A stretch of DNA of 64,000 nucleotides. Origin: VXYL01 sp965208525 (GTDB taxonomy: Bacteria > Pseudomonadota > Gammaproteobacteria > Pseudomonadales > Azotimanducaceae). The stretch is taken from assembly GCA_965208525.1 (NCBI GenBank), contig OZ242340.1:2914001-2978000 (forward strand). The letters run 5' to 3'. Below the pieces are notes generated by a model. The model saw nothing but the letters and a program-made list of their open reading frames with translations, was not told the DNA's origin and searched no databases. Below, one piece after another: positions 1-7,786 of the stretch. The translations under genes and the position numbers were made by a program. The stretch's first letter is position 1, and every line of letters starts with the position of its first letter.

Positions 1-143
1 GCCCCTCGCAAGAGGAGCCCTCAGCGTCGGGGCGGGGAAGTTCCGCGTCAGCGGAACTTCCAACGCGCCCGCAAGGGCGCGCGAGCGGGAGGGGCCGCCC
101 CTCGCAAGAGGAGCCCTCGCAAGAGGAGCCCTCGCAAGAGGAG
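1..143 (+). repeat. palindromic repeat cluster, copy 1, translated in frame with the kinase
   Basis: The stretch contains an 11-bp perfect palindrome (GGAAGTTCCGC, loop GTCA, then its complement) around 36-61, a second palindrome GCGCCC-GCAA-GGGCGC just after it, and CCTC-GCAA-GAGG units at 4, 100, 115 and 130, the last three in a tandem 15-bp array. A 58-nt core at 37-94 matches 3559-3616 with six mismatches. The frame of the downstream kinase is open through the whole block, so it would be translated as a Ser/Glu/Pro/Arg-rich linker. Confidence 0.85.
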
Positions 144-2243
144 TTGGCGAACCGCCTGCTGCGCGAAGCGGATGTGCTGCGGCGCCTACGGCACCCCAAC
201 ATCGTCAGCGTATATGACGCGGGTGTCCACGAGGGCGTCGCATTCGTCGTCATGGAGTACCTCGCCGGCGGCAACTTGCAGCGCCGGTTGCAGGAAGGCG
301 TGTCGCTCGCAGAAGTGCGCGGCATCGTGCGCGACATCGCGGCAGCGCTGGACCATGCCCACGGCAACGACGTGCTTCATTGCGACGTCAAGCCCGAGAA
401 CATCCTCTTTCGCGATGCACCTGGCGCCGGCGCCAGATCCCCGGCATTGCTCAGTGACTTCGGCATTGCGCGGATCGCCTCGGAGACTTCGTCGGCAGAC
501 GACCTGACGCAGGCGAGCGTTCCGTATGCAAGCCCGGAACAGCTTGCGGGTCGGCAACTCGACCATCGCGCGGACCTGTATGGCCTAGGCGCGGTTCTGC
601 ACCTGATGCTGGCGGGAGAGCCGCCACCACGTGCCGACACCGATGGCGTCGTTCGACTGCACGAGGCAACGCCGCGCTTGCCGCGCCATTTCGCGCCCTT
701 CGCCGACGCGATGGGCCGGGTGTTGGCGCCGCTGCCAGAGGCTCGCCCGGCGTCGGCTGCGGAGTTCGTGCGCGAACTCGACGCCGTGGTGGTGGAAGGC
801 GCGCCCAATGTGGTGGTGCGAGCGGCGGCAGTGACCACGGCGGAAATCCAGTCTGTGGCGCCCATCGGCGATGGCCCCGACCCGCTCGTTACGCGCGCGG
901 AACCATGGCGCAAGAGGCGTCGCCGCCGGCGTTGGTTGGCAGCCGTGCTTGGCGTTGCGCTTGTGGTCGGTGCGACGGCGGTGCTGCGGCCCGAGTGGCC
1001 GGCTCGCGCCGTGGCATTTATGGGCCTCGCCGAAGACCCGGACATTGCCGTCGCCTGGAACGACGCCGAGGCGCTCGGAGCCGACCCCAACCAATCCCTC
1101 GGCGCGGTGGTGGCGGCATACCGTCGGGTGTTGGAACTGGAACCGAGCAACGCCGATGCCGCTGCCGCCATCGATGATGCGGCTGACCGCTGGAAGCAGG
1201 ATGTGCAGGCTGCCATCGAGGCGGATGATCTCGCGCTTGCTTCGATGCGGCTCGACGATGTCGTGGCGGTGTTCCCGAACGACGTCGATATCTCAAGCCT
1301 TTTCAACCGGTTGCGTAATCGGCGGCATGCCGAGCAGCTCATCAACGACACCCAGCGGCTGCTAGAGCGTGCCGGGCTCTCGCACGAACCCTCCGCCACG
1401 GCCGCGATCCAGGCCTATCAGGAGGCGCTGCGGCTCAGCCCCGGCGACCCAATCGCGTTGGCGGCGCTCGATGCGCTGGCGGAGCACTACACCGGGCTCG
1501 CCCGCGATGCCGCCATCGCCGGGGATGTTGCGGATGCCATGAACAATCTCGGCCGAGCGGTGACGGCAAACCCCGACTTTGCCGGCCTTGGCGACGTGCG
1601 CGCCACCATCAACGCCGCCGCCACGCTGCAGGCACAGATGGAGGCCATGCTGCAGCAGGCGGCGGACTTGCGCGAACGGGGGGCACTCATCGACCCGCCG
1701 GCGTCCAATGCGGCGCAGATCTACCACCAAGTGCTTGCCACGGATCCGGCCAACGCGGTGGCCATGCAGGGGCTAGCGGAGGTGTCGGCGCAGGTGCTGA
1801 CGGTTTTCGTTGCCGAGCTTGAAGCGGGCCGCCAGCAGGAAGCGCGCCGGTTGATCGACCGTTCCGTGGCGTCTGGCCTCGATGACGGCGCCGTGAACGA
1901 CATGAAAGGGCGCCTCGAGCAGGAAATCACCCGGCTTGAACGGGTGGCGGGTCTCTTGGCCGAGGCAAGGACCCTGTTCGCCGAGGGCTACATCACCGAA
2001 CCCGTGGAGGCCAACGCGGTGGCGCGCCTGCGGGAGGCAACACGGCTGGACCCGGGCAATGCCGAGGCGCAACAGCTGCTTGCGACCTGCGCAGAGCGGT
2101 TGGCGGCGGCGGCAGAGGACGCCCACGCCGCCGGCATGGCCGAGGAGGCAAGGCGCTACCTGGACCTCGCCCTCACAGTGACTCCCGGCGTGCAGGCATG
2201 GCGCGAGCGTCGCGATGCTTGGATTGCCGACGGCGGAGAGTGA
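3..2243 (+). CDS. Ser/Thr protein kinase (Hanks type) with TPR-like C-terminal region, 5' end outside window
   Basis: Membrane-anchored PknB-like kinase. Numbering from the TTG at 144, the visible part begins at helix C (HPNIV at 17-21) and has the catalytic loop HCDVKPEN (79-86; a variant of HRD with the Asp kept), DFG (105-107), SPE in place of APE (130-132), a basic stretch and one membrane segment (about 263-281), then a predicted extracytoplasmic region with several TPR-like repeats such as AYRRVLELEPSNADA. The glycine loop and the VAIK lysine are missing from the visible part. The frame stays open to the window edge through a repeat block, so the N-lobe probably lies upstream and 144 is probably not the true start. 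It sits just before a PP2C phosphatase and a STAS protein, suggesting one phospho-signalling module. A truncated, inactive kinase remains possible. Confidence 0.8.
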   Translation, partial: PSQEEPSASGRGSSASAELPTRPQGRASGRGRPSQEEPSQEEPSQEELANRLLREADVLRRLRHPNIVSVYDAGVHEGVAFVVMEYLAGGNLQRRLQEGVSLAEVRGIVRDIAAALDHAHGNDVLHCDVKPENILFRDAPGAGARSPALLSDFGIARIASETSSADDLTQASVPYASPEQLAGRQLDHRADLYGLGAVLHLMLAGEPPPRADTDGVVRLHEATPRLPRHFAPFADAMGRVLAPLPEARPASAAEFVRELDAVVVEGAPNVVVRAAAVTTAEIQSVAPIGDGPDPLVTRAEPWRKRRRRRRWLAAVLGVALVVGATAVLRPEWPARAVAFMGLAEDPDIAVAWNDAEALGADPNQSLGAVVAAYRRVLELEPSNADAAAAIDDAADRWKQDVQAAIEADDLALASMRLDDVVAVFPNDVDISSLFNRLRNRRHAEQLINDTQRLLERAGLSHEPSATAAIQAYQEALRLSPGDPIALAALDALAEHYTGLARDAAIAGDVADAMNNLGRAVTANPDFAGLGDVRATINAAATLQAQMEAMLQQAADLRERGALIDPPASNAAQIYHQVLATDPANAVAMQGLAEVSAQVLTVFVAELEAGRQQEARRLIDRSVASGLDDGAVNDMKGRLEQEITRLERVAGLLAEARTLFAEGYITEPVEANAVARLREATRLDPGNAEAQQLLATCAERLAAAAEDAHAAGMAEEARRYLDLALTVTPGVQAWRERRDAWIADGGE

Positions 2244-2381
2244 GTGGGAGCACGAAAACCCCACCGCGCAAAAACGCAAGAAAAAATGGAGAAAAAATGC
2301 GAAAAGGCGCAAAAAAGTGTTGTTTCTGAGGGACTAGGGGAGTAGGGTGCGCGCATCTCCAGCGCCACGAATGGGTCGTTC
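2244..2381 (+). promoter_or_regulatory. kinase-phosphatase intergenic region with phased A-tracts
   Basis: A-tracts of 4-6 bases occur at 2255-2258, 2270-2274, 2281-2286, 2292-2297, 2302-2305 and 2311-2316. From the second on, centres lie about 9-11.5 bp apart, close to the helical repeat, which predicts intrinsic DNA bending. The block is strikingly A-rich for this GC-rich region. No clear -35/-10 pair was identified, so a promoter role is inference. Confidence 0.5.
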
Positions 2382-3647
2382 ATGACCATCTTGGTGATGG
2401 ACGACGACGATTCGGTTGCATCGCCGCTGATCCACCATCTATGTGAGCTCGGCTACGAGGCGGTTGCCCCGGCCAAGGCCGTCGTCGCCTTCGCCGAATC
2501 GCTCGACGAAGCGCAGGCGGTTCTGTGCTCCTTCAACGGCTCATGGCCCCGTCGTCTCGAGGCGGTTCGAGCGATTGCTCGCGGCGTGCCCGTGCTGATG
2601 ACGGCGCCGCAAATGCCGCCGGCGGAAGACCTGTTGGCGGCGGTGCGGGCGGGTGCGGATGACTTCGTGGTCTGGCCGGCCGGACGTGGCGAACTCGACG
2701 AGCGCATTCGCGCCAACACGGCCGACCGCCGTCCCGGCGCCACCGATCCCGCGCTGGTGCGTTTCCAGGCCGATCTCGAACGGGACCAGCGTGCCGGCCG
2801 CCAGGTGCAGCGCGCCATGCTGCCCACCAACCCAATGGTCATCTCCGGCTACCACCTAAGCCACCAGGTGCGCTCGTCGCTGCTCCTTTCCGGCGACTTC
2901 GTGGATTACTTCCGCATCACCGACCGGCAGTTCCTGTTCTACGTTGCCGATGTTTCCGGCCACGGCGCTTCGAGCGCGTTCCTGACGGTCGTGCTGCGCA
3001 ATCTCTCGCGGCGCTTGCGGCGCGAGTTTCATCCGCGCGGCAACGGTGCGGACCCCGCCAACATGCTGGTGGCGCTCAACGGCGACATCCTCGACTACGA
3101 GATCGACAAGCATGTGGCGATGTTCATGGGGGTGGTCGATGTGGAGGACCACACCCTCACCTATGCCAACGCGGGGCATTTCCCGCATCCGGTATACGTC
3201 GGCGCCGACGGAGGCGAGTTCCTGGCAGCGACGGGCAAGCCGCTTGGCCTCTTCTTGCAGGTGTCCTATCGCACCCGCACCGTGCCGTTCGGCGTTGGCG
3301 ATCACGTGGTGGTGTTCTCGGACGGCGTGCTCGATGCGATGGATGCGCCAAGCCTGACCGCCAAGGAGGAGTGTCTGGTGGAGTGCGCGGTGCGCCGGGC
3401 ACCGGACATCGACGCCATGTGGGACGCCGCCGGAGTGCGCGATGCAACGCCGGGCCCCGATGACATGACCTGCCTGGTCGTGAGTCGAGAGCCCGCCCTA
3501 GAGGAGCCCTCAGCGCAGGGGAGCGCGGAGAGTGAGGTCGCTTCGGCGTTGGGGCTCAGAAGTTCCACGCCAGCGGAACTTCCAACGCGACCGGAAGGGC
3601 GCACGAGCGAGAGGGGAATCCTGTCGCCAGAGAAGCCGCAGCCGTGA
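2382..3647 (+). CDS. PP2C-family (SpoIIE/RsbU-like) Ser phosphatase with degenerate receiver domain
   Basis: Predicted cytoplasmic metal-dependent phosphatase that would dephosphorylate a STAS anti-sigma antagonist, most likely the next gene. Residues 1-120 look like a response-regulator receiver (acidic patch DDDD at 7-10), but the usual phospho-acceptor position in strand 3 reads CSFNGSW with no Asp, so it is probably a pseudo-receiver. Residues about 135-370 are the PP2C domain: GD (171-172), VADVSGHG (188-195), NAGH (263-266), FSDG (312-315) and PDDMT (359-363) supply the metal-binding acids. The last 50 residues are encoded by a repeat also found at the start of the window and are probably dispensable. 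Its stop overlaps the next start (GTGA). Confidence 0.88.
   Translation: MTILVMDDDDSVASPLIHHLCELGYEAVAPAKAVVAFAESLDEAQAVLCSFNGSWPRRLEAVRAIARGVPVLMTAPQMPPAEDLLAAVRAGADDFVVWPAGRGELDERIRANTADRRPGATDPALVRFQADLERDQRAGRQVQRAMLPTNPMVISGYHLSHQVRSSLLLSGDFVDYFRITDRQFLFYVADVSGHGASSAFLTVVLRNLSRRLRREFHPRGNGADPANMLVALNGDILDYEIDKHVAMFMGVVDVEDHTLTYANAGHFPHPVYVGADGGEFLAATGKPLGLFLQVSYRTRTVPFGVGDHVVVFSDGVLDAMDAPSLTAKEECLVECAVRRAPDIDAMWDAAGVRDATPGPDDMTCLVVSREPALEEPSAQGSAESEVASALGLRSSTPAELPTRPEGRTSERGILSPEKPQP
3500..3617 (+). repeat. palindromic repeat, copy 2, forming the 3' end of the phosphatase gene
   Basis: The core at 3559-3616 matches 37-94 at 52 of 58 bases and keeps the palindrome around the CAGCGGAACTTCC half-site. 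It is read in the same frame as copy 1, giving a shared peptide with the signature AELPTRP followed by Q or E and GR. It replaces or extends the normal C-terminus of the PP2C protein. Confidence 0.85.
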
Positions 3648-4129
3648 CCGTTGGCCGCATCTTCGCCGCCAATCGCGACGGCGCCTACGTGATGAAGTTC
3701 GTGGGTGACGTGCGGCTCAACCTCTGCATCGCCGTGGACGAGTTCCTGGACCGGATGTTCAACGACCCGGAGTTCCGTTCGGTGCTGGTGGACCTCTCCA
3801 CCACCGAAGGCATCGACAGCACCTCCCTCGGCATGTTGGCCAAGCTATCCAACCGCACCCGCGAAAGCGAGCGTCCGACCCCCGTCCTCGTCTCCACCAA
3901 CCCCGACATCACCCGCCTGCTGCTGACGATGGGCTTCGACGACGTGTTCCAGATCATCGAGGAGCCGCTCGAGCACGAAAGCCAGCTTGGCGAACTGCCC
4001 GGAGCGGAACTGGGCACCGACGATCTTCGTACCCGCGTCCTCGAAGCCCACCGCACATTAATGGGAATGAACGATAAAAACCGATTGGAATTCCAAGACT
4101 TGGTGGCGACTCTTGAAGCATCAGGTTAA
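3644..4129 (+). CDS. STAS-domain anti-sigma factor antagonist
   Basis: SpoIIAA/RsbV-like protein of 161 residues. The STAS core (about 1-105) has the hallmark VLVDLSTTEGIDSTSLGML at 48-66, where the Ser/Thr cluster 59-61 aligns with the usual phosphosite. Known family members bind an anti-sigma kinase when dephosphorylated. A C-terminal tail of about 55 residues is extra to the usual 100-110-residue family length. The GTG start overlaps the phosphatase stop, so translation is coupled. No RsbW-like anti-sigma kinase is visible; the kinase upstream may act on it instead, which is inference. Confidence 0.85.
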   Translation: MTVGRIFAANRDGAYVMKFVGDVRLNLCIAVDEFLDRMFNDPEFRSVLVDLSTTEGIDSTSLGMLAKLSNRTRESERPTPVLVSTNPDITRLLLTMGFDDVFQIIEEPLEHESQLGELPGAELGTDDLRTRVLEAHRTLMGMNDKNRLEFQDLVATLEASG

Positions 4130-4185
4130 GACATTGACGGCGTGCAAGGGGCAGGCTTTGCGCGCGGTGGCCCGAAAAGCGCCAT

Positions 4186-4210
4186 AGGGGACGGGACAGG
4201 CCCGACCCCT
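4186..4210. terminator. possible hairpin terminator between convergent genes
   Basis: AGGGGACGGG (4186-4195) and CCCGACCCCT (4201-4210) form a 10-bp stem with one mismatch and a 5-nt loop, between the ends of the STAS and terB-like genes. There is no T-tract, so Rho-independent function is uncertain. Confidence 0.4.
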
Positions 4211-4229
4211 ACGAAGAATGCAGCGAAGA

Positions 4230-4679
4230 TCAGCTCGTTCCAAGCGGTGCTGCTAATTTCGCCGCAATGAACTCCGCATGGGAGAGATACAGCAAGTCCG
4301 AGATCCGTCGGATGGCCGCCTCCTCGTAGTGGTGCTGGTTGCCGTCGAAGCGGGCCAGTCGCCACATGTGCCGCAGGATGTCCGCGCGTTCGCTGCGCGA
4401 GCAGGTCTCGTTCAACAGGCGCGTGAAGGGATAGACGCCGGCGCTGGTGTCGTGCAGTTCGCGGGCGCGGCTGACGGTGGACTCCACGGCGTCGCCCTCT
4501 AGCCCCCAACTCGCGTGCAGGGCCTCTTTGATGCAGGCGATCTCGTCTTCGGCGATGTCGTGGTCTGCCCACGCCACTTCGAGTAGCAACATGGTGGCGG
4601 CCAGTGGGGCGGTGAACTCCTCATCGTCTTCGGCCGTGGTTTCCGGGCCGGTCAGGAACTCGCGCAGCCTCGCCAGCAT
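4230..4679 (-). CDS. TerB-like (tellurite-resistance/co-chaperone DjlA-type) family protein
   Basis: A 149-residue all-helical protein. Repeats typical of the TerB fold are visible: LLLEVAWADHDIAEDEIACI (about 31-50) and a second acidic copy MWRLARFDGNQHHYEEAAI (105-123). The exact function of these small TerB proteins is unknown; they are thought to bind metal or act as adaptors. The ATG at 4679 overlaps the dusA stop (ATGA), so the two are co-transcribed with dusA first. Confidence 0.75.
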   Translation of the reverse strand: MLARLREFLTGPETTAEDDEEFTAPLAATMLLLEVAWADHDIAEDEIACIKEALHASWGLEGDAVESTVSRARELHDTSAGVYPFTRLLNETCSRSERADILRHMWRLARFDGNQHHYEEAAIRRISDLLYLSHAEFIAAKLAAPLGTS

Positions 4680-5683
4680 CAGGCGGCTCTGAGGGTGAGG
4701 TTCGGTGCCACCTGCTCGAAGGCCTCGAGCAGATCGCCCACCCCGGCATCCGAACGCCGTGCGAAGGCGCTCAAGGCGCGGCGGAAGCGCCTTGCGCCGG
4801 GGCGACCACTGCCGAGCCCCATCAGGTGCCGTGTCAGGTCGTGCAGGCGTGCGCCGTCGGCCAGGGCGCTTTCCACATACGGCACATAGGCATCCACGAT
4901 GGCGGCGGCACCGAGCGCGGTGCTGCCCGTGAGCCGGGCATGGAGCCCGGCCAGCCACTCCGGCCGGTTGTATGCGGCGCGCCCCACCATCACGCCGTCC
5001 GCCCATGCGAGGCACTCGAGGGCTTGACCGACTTCGGAGATGCCGCCGTTGACGACGATGCGCAAGTCCGGAAAGTCGCGAACCAAGCGCTGCACACGGT
5101 GGAACTTGAGCGGCGGGATCTCCCGATTCTGTGCTGGCGAAAGCCCCTTCAGCACCGCGATGCGGGCATGGACGATGAAGGTGGAAACGCCAGCGCCTGC
5201 CACGCAGCCGACGAAGTCGCGCAGGAAGCCGTAGTCGTCGCGTTCGTCTACGCCGATGCGGCACTTGACGGTAATGGGAACTGAGCAGGCCTCCTGCATC
5301 GCCCTCGTCGCTTCCGACACCCGCTCCGGAGTCCGCATGAGGCAGGCGCCGAACGCGCCTTCGCGCACCTTGGGCGAAGGGCAGCCGACGTTGAGATTCA
5401 CCTCGTCGAAGCCGAGCCGCTCGGCAAGCCCCGCCGCGTGCGCCAAATCCGACGGATCGTTGCCGCCGAACTGCACGGCCAGCGGATGCTCGGCCGGGCT
5501 GAAGCGCAGGAGCCGCTGCCAGTCGCCGTGGCGCACGGCGGCGGCCGGGATCATCTCGGTGTAGAGCCTTGCCCGTGGCGCGGCGATGCGGTGCAGCACC
5601 CGGCAATGACGGTCGGTACAGGCCATCATGGGAGCGACGCAGAGCCGCCACGGTGCAGCGGCGGTGGGGGTGATTGGTTCCAT
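4679..5683 (-). CDS. dusA: tRNA-dihydrouridine synthase A
   Basis: FMN-dependent enzyme reducing uridine to dihydrouridine in the tRNA D-loop. The 334-residue length fits the family. Recognisable segments: APMMACTDRHCR (17-28), LYTEMI (40-45), QFGGNDP (71-77), NVGCPSP with the catalytic Cys101, GACLM (112-116), TVKCRIGVD, NGGI and a C-terminal HLMGLGSGRPGARRFR helix typical of DusA. The ATG at 5683 is the first plausible start before the family N-terminus. It runs divergently from the peptide-transporter operon. Confidence 0.93.
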   Translation of the reverse strand: MEPITPTAAAPWRLCVAPMMACTDRHCRVLHRIAAPRARLYTEMIPAAAVRHGDWQRLLRFSPAEHPLAVQFGGNDPSDLAHAAGLAERLGFDEVNLNVGCPSPKVREGAFGACLMRTPERVSEATRAMQEACSVPITVKCRIGVDERDDYGFLRDFVGCVAGAGVSTFIVHARIAVLKGLSPAQNREIPPLKFHRVQRLVRDFPDLRIVVNGGISEVGQALECLAWADGVMVGRAAYNRPEWLAGLHARLTGSTALGAAAIVDAYVPYVESALADGARLHDLTRHLMGLGSGRPGARRFRRALSAFARRSDAGVGDLLEAFEQVAPNLTLRAA

Positions 5684-5734
5684 GGACGAAGTGTAGCCGG
5701 TTGCTGGTATGGTGCCGCCGCTTGGGAAGAGGGA

Positions 5735-6715
5735 ATGCTGCACGTGGGGCAGAGCGGCGCTCGGGCGCTGGAGGTGACGGACCTGGTCACGGAGTTCCGC
5801 ACGCCCGCAGGTGTTGGCAGGGCCGTGAACGGCGTCTCGTTCCACGTCGACGCCGGCGAGACGCTCGGCATCGTTGGCGAGTCGGGCTGCGGCAAGAGTG
5901 TCACCGCCTTGTCGGTGCTGCGGCTGGTGCCAAGTCCGCCCGGCCACATCGTTGCCGGTGCGGCCTTGCTTGAAGGCCGCGACCTCCTTTCCCTGCCCGA
6001 ACGCGAGATGCGCGACCTGCGCGGCAACCGCATCGCGATGATCTTCCAGGAGCCCATGACGTGCCTCAATCCGGTGCTGACGGTGGGGTTTCAGATTGCC
6101 GAGACGCTGCGCCGCCATCAGGGAATGTCGCGCGCAAGTGCCCGCGCCCGGGTGGTGGAACTGCTCGATCTCGTGCGCATCCCGGAAGCCGCCCGCCGCG
6201 CCCGCGAGTATCCGCACCAGCTCTCCGGCGGCATGCGGCAGCGCGCCATGATTGCCATGGCACTCGCCTGCAATCCTGGCGTGTTGATCGCCGACGAACC
6301 CACGACCGCGCTGGACGTGACCATTCAGGCGCAGGTGCTGGACCTCATGCGCGACCTGCAGGAGCGGCTCGGCACGGCGGTGGTGCTCATCACCCACGAC
6401 CTCGGCGTCGTCGCCGAGACGGCGCACCGGGTCGTGGTGATGTACGCCGGTCGCAAGGTCGAGGAAGCCTCGGTGGAGGAGATCTTCGCAAAGCCCTTGC
6501 ACCCCTACACCCAAGGGCTGCTGGCATCGGTGCCACGCCTGGGCGGCGGTGGCAGTCGCCTCGCCGAGATTCCGGGGGTGGTGCCAGCGCTGTCGGAACT
6601 GCCGGCTGGCTGCGCCTTTGCGCCTCGGTGTCCCCGTGCGGACGAGCGTTGTCGAGGCGGCGTGCCGCCGTTCGAGATGGACGAGGGCCACGGCGTGGCG
6701 TGCTGGCATGCTTGA
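5735..6715 (+). CDS. peptide ABC transporter ATPase (DppD/OppD type)
   Basis: First ATPase of a five-gene di/oligopeptide importer. Residues 48-55 are the Walker A GESGCGKS; then Q-loop IFQEPMT, signature LSGGMRQR, Walker B VLIADEPTTALD and H-loop ITHDLG. The C-terminal block HPYTQGLLASVP plus the CAFAPRCPRADERC segment is characteristic of the oligopeptide ATPase tail and usually binds an iron-sulfur cluster. The ATG at 5735 has a purine-rich ribosome site (gggaagaggga). Its 3' end overlaps the next gene by 8 nt. Substrate cannot be read from sequence. Confidence 0.93.
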   Translation: MLHVGQSGARALEVTDLVTEFRTPAGVGRAVNGVSFHVDAGETLGIVGESGCGKSVTALSVLRLVPSPPGHIVAGAALLEGRDLLSLPEREMRDLRGNRIAMIFQEPMTCLNPVLTVGFQIAETLRRHQGMSRASARARVVELLDLVRIPEAARRAREYPHQLSGGMRQRAMIAMALACNPGVLIADEPTTALDVTIQAQVLDLMRDLQERLGTAVVLITHDLGVVAETAHRVVVMYAGRKVEEASVEEIFAKPLHPYTQGLLASVPRLGGGGSRLAEIPGVVPALSELPAGCAFAPRCPRADERCRGGVPPFEMDEGHGVACWHA

Positions 6716-7661
6716 AGTCGAAGGGCTGAAGATGCACTTTCCCATCCGCGCCGGGGTCTTCGGCGGCGTGGTGGGGCACGTCCACGCGGTGGATGGCGTG
6801 AGCTTCGATGTCGGCGAAGGCGAAACCGTGGGCCTCGTCGGAGAAAGCGGCTGCGGCAAGACCACGGTAGGGCGATCGGTGCTGCGGCTCCTGAAACCCA
6901 CCGCCGGGCGAATCCGCCTCGAAGGCGAAGACATCACGCATCTCGGCAACCGCGCGCTGCGCTCGCATCGTCGGCGGATGCAGATCATCTTCCAGGACCC
7001 ATTTTCATCGCTGGATCCGCGCATGAAGGCGCGGGACATCGTCGGAGAACTCCTGGACGTACACGGCGTCGCGCGGGGAGCCGAGCGAAACGAGCGGGTG
7101 GAGGCGCTGTTCGAGCGCGTGGGCCTCAGGCGCGACCAACTCAGCAACTATCCGCACGAGTTCTCCGGCGGCCAGCGCCAGCGCCTCGGCATCGCCCGGG
7201 CGCTGTCGCTGAATCCGCGGCTGATCGTCTGCGACGAGCCGGTGTCGGCGCTCGACGTGTCGATCCAGGCCCAGGTCATCAACCTCTTGATGGACCTCAA
7301 GCGGGAGTTTTCGCTCTCGTACCTGTTCATCGCCCATGACCTCGCCGTGGTGGAGCACATCAGCGACCGCGTGGCGGTGATGTATCTCGGCCGCATCGTC
7401 GAGTTCGCCCGCGCCAAGGACATCTTCGAGAATCCCCAGCACCCCTACACCGAAAGCCTGCTGGCGGCGGTGCCTTCCGCGGAACCCGGCCGGCGCCAGC
7501 GCCGGCAACTCCTGCAAGGCGACGTGCCAAGCCCCATCAACCGCCCCTCAGGTTGCCACTTCCATCCCCGCTGCCCATACGCCACCGAGCAATGTCGCGA
7601 AGAGGACCCCCAACTGAAGCCGGTCGCCGAAGGCCATTTCACGGCATGTCACCTCCGATGA
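6708..7661 (+). CDS. peptide ABC transporter ATPase (DppF/OppF type)
   Basis: Second ATPase of the importer, 317 residues. Walker A GESGCGKTT at 45-53, IFQDPFSSLDP Q-loop, FSGGQRQRLGIARAL signature, CDEPVSALD Walker B, AHDLAVV H-loop, HPYTESLLAAVP and the Cys-rich CHFHPRCPYATEQC tail. The partners OppD and OppF form the cytoplasmic heterodimer that drives the two permeases downstream. The ATG overlaps the previous gene. A REP-like repeat separates it from the binding-protein gene. Confidence 0.93.
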   Translation: MLEVEGLKMHFPIRAGVFGGVVGHVHAVDGVSFDVGEGETVGLVGESGCGKTTVGRSVLRLLKPTAGRIRLEGEDITHLGNRALRSHRRRMQIIFQDPFSSLDPRMKARDIVGELLDVHGVARGAERNERVEALFERVGLRRDQLSNYPHEFSGGQRQRLGIARALSLNPRLIVCDEPVSALDVSIQAQVINLLMDLKREFSLSYLFIAHDLAVVEHISDRVAVMYLGRIVEFARAKDIFENPQHPYTESLLAAVPSAEPGRRQRRQLLQGDVPSPINRPSGCHFHPRCPYATEQCREEDPQLKPVAEGHFTACHLR

Positions 7662-7673
7662 AGGAGCACCTCC

Positions 7674-7786
7674 GGAGGGAGGGCATCTTGCCCTCCACCG
7701 CGCCGATAGGCGCGCGTTGCCTTGGATCGTGCCCATCGCGAGAACGCGCCTTTGGGTGCGTGTGGAGGGCAAGATGCCCTCCCTCC
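7674..7786. repeat. BIME-like element with 23-bp perfect inverted repeats
   Basis: Arms 7674-7696 and 7764-7786 are exact reverse complements (core GGGCATCTTGCCC, and GGGCAAGATGCCC in the other arm) separated by 67 bp that contain a second palindromic GGCGCGC/GCGCGCC-type pair. Each arm is itself palindromic. Related copies lie at 9380-9494 and 12448-12464. Such REP pairs between operon genes can stabilise or terminate mRNA. Confidence 0.85.

Noticed and set aside
113..143. Tandem CCTCGCAAGAGGAGC units considered as a CRISPR-like array
   Set aside because: Units are 15 bp, contiguous, without spacers; they are a simple tandem palindrome array.
5684..7147. Upstream in-frame extension of dusA through the transporter ATPase genes
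   Set aside because: The DusA family begins at the ATG at 5683; the extension is antisense to clear ABC ATPases.
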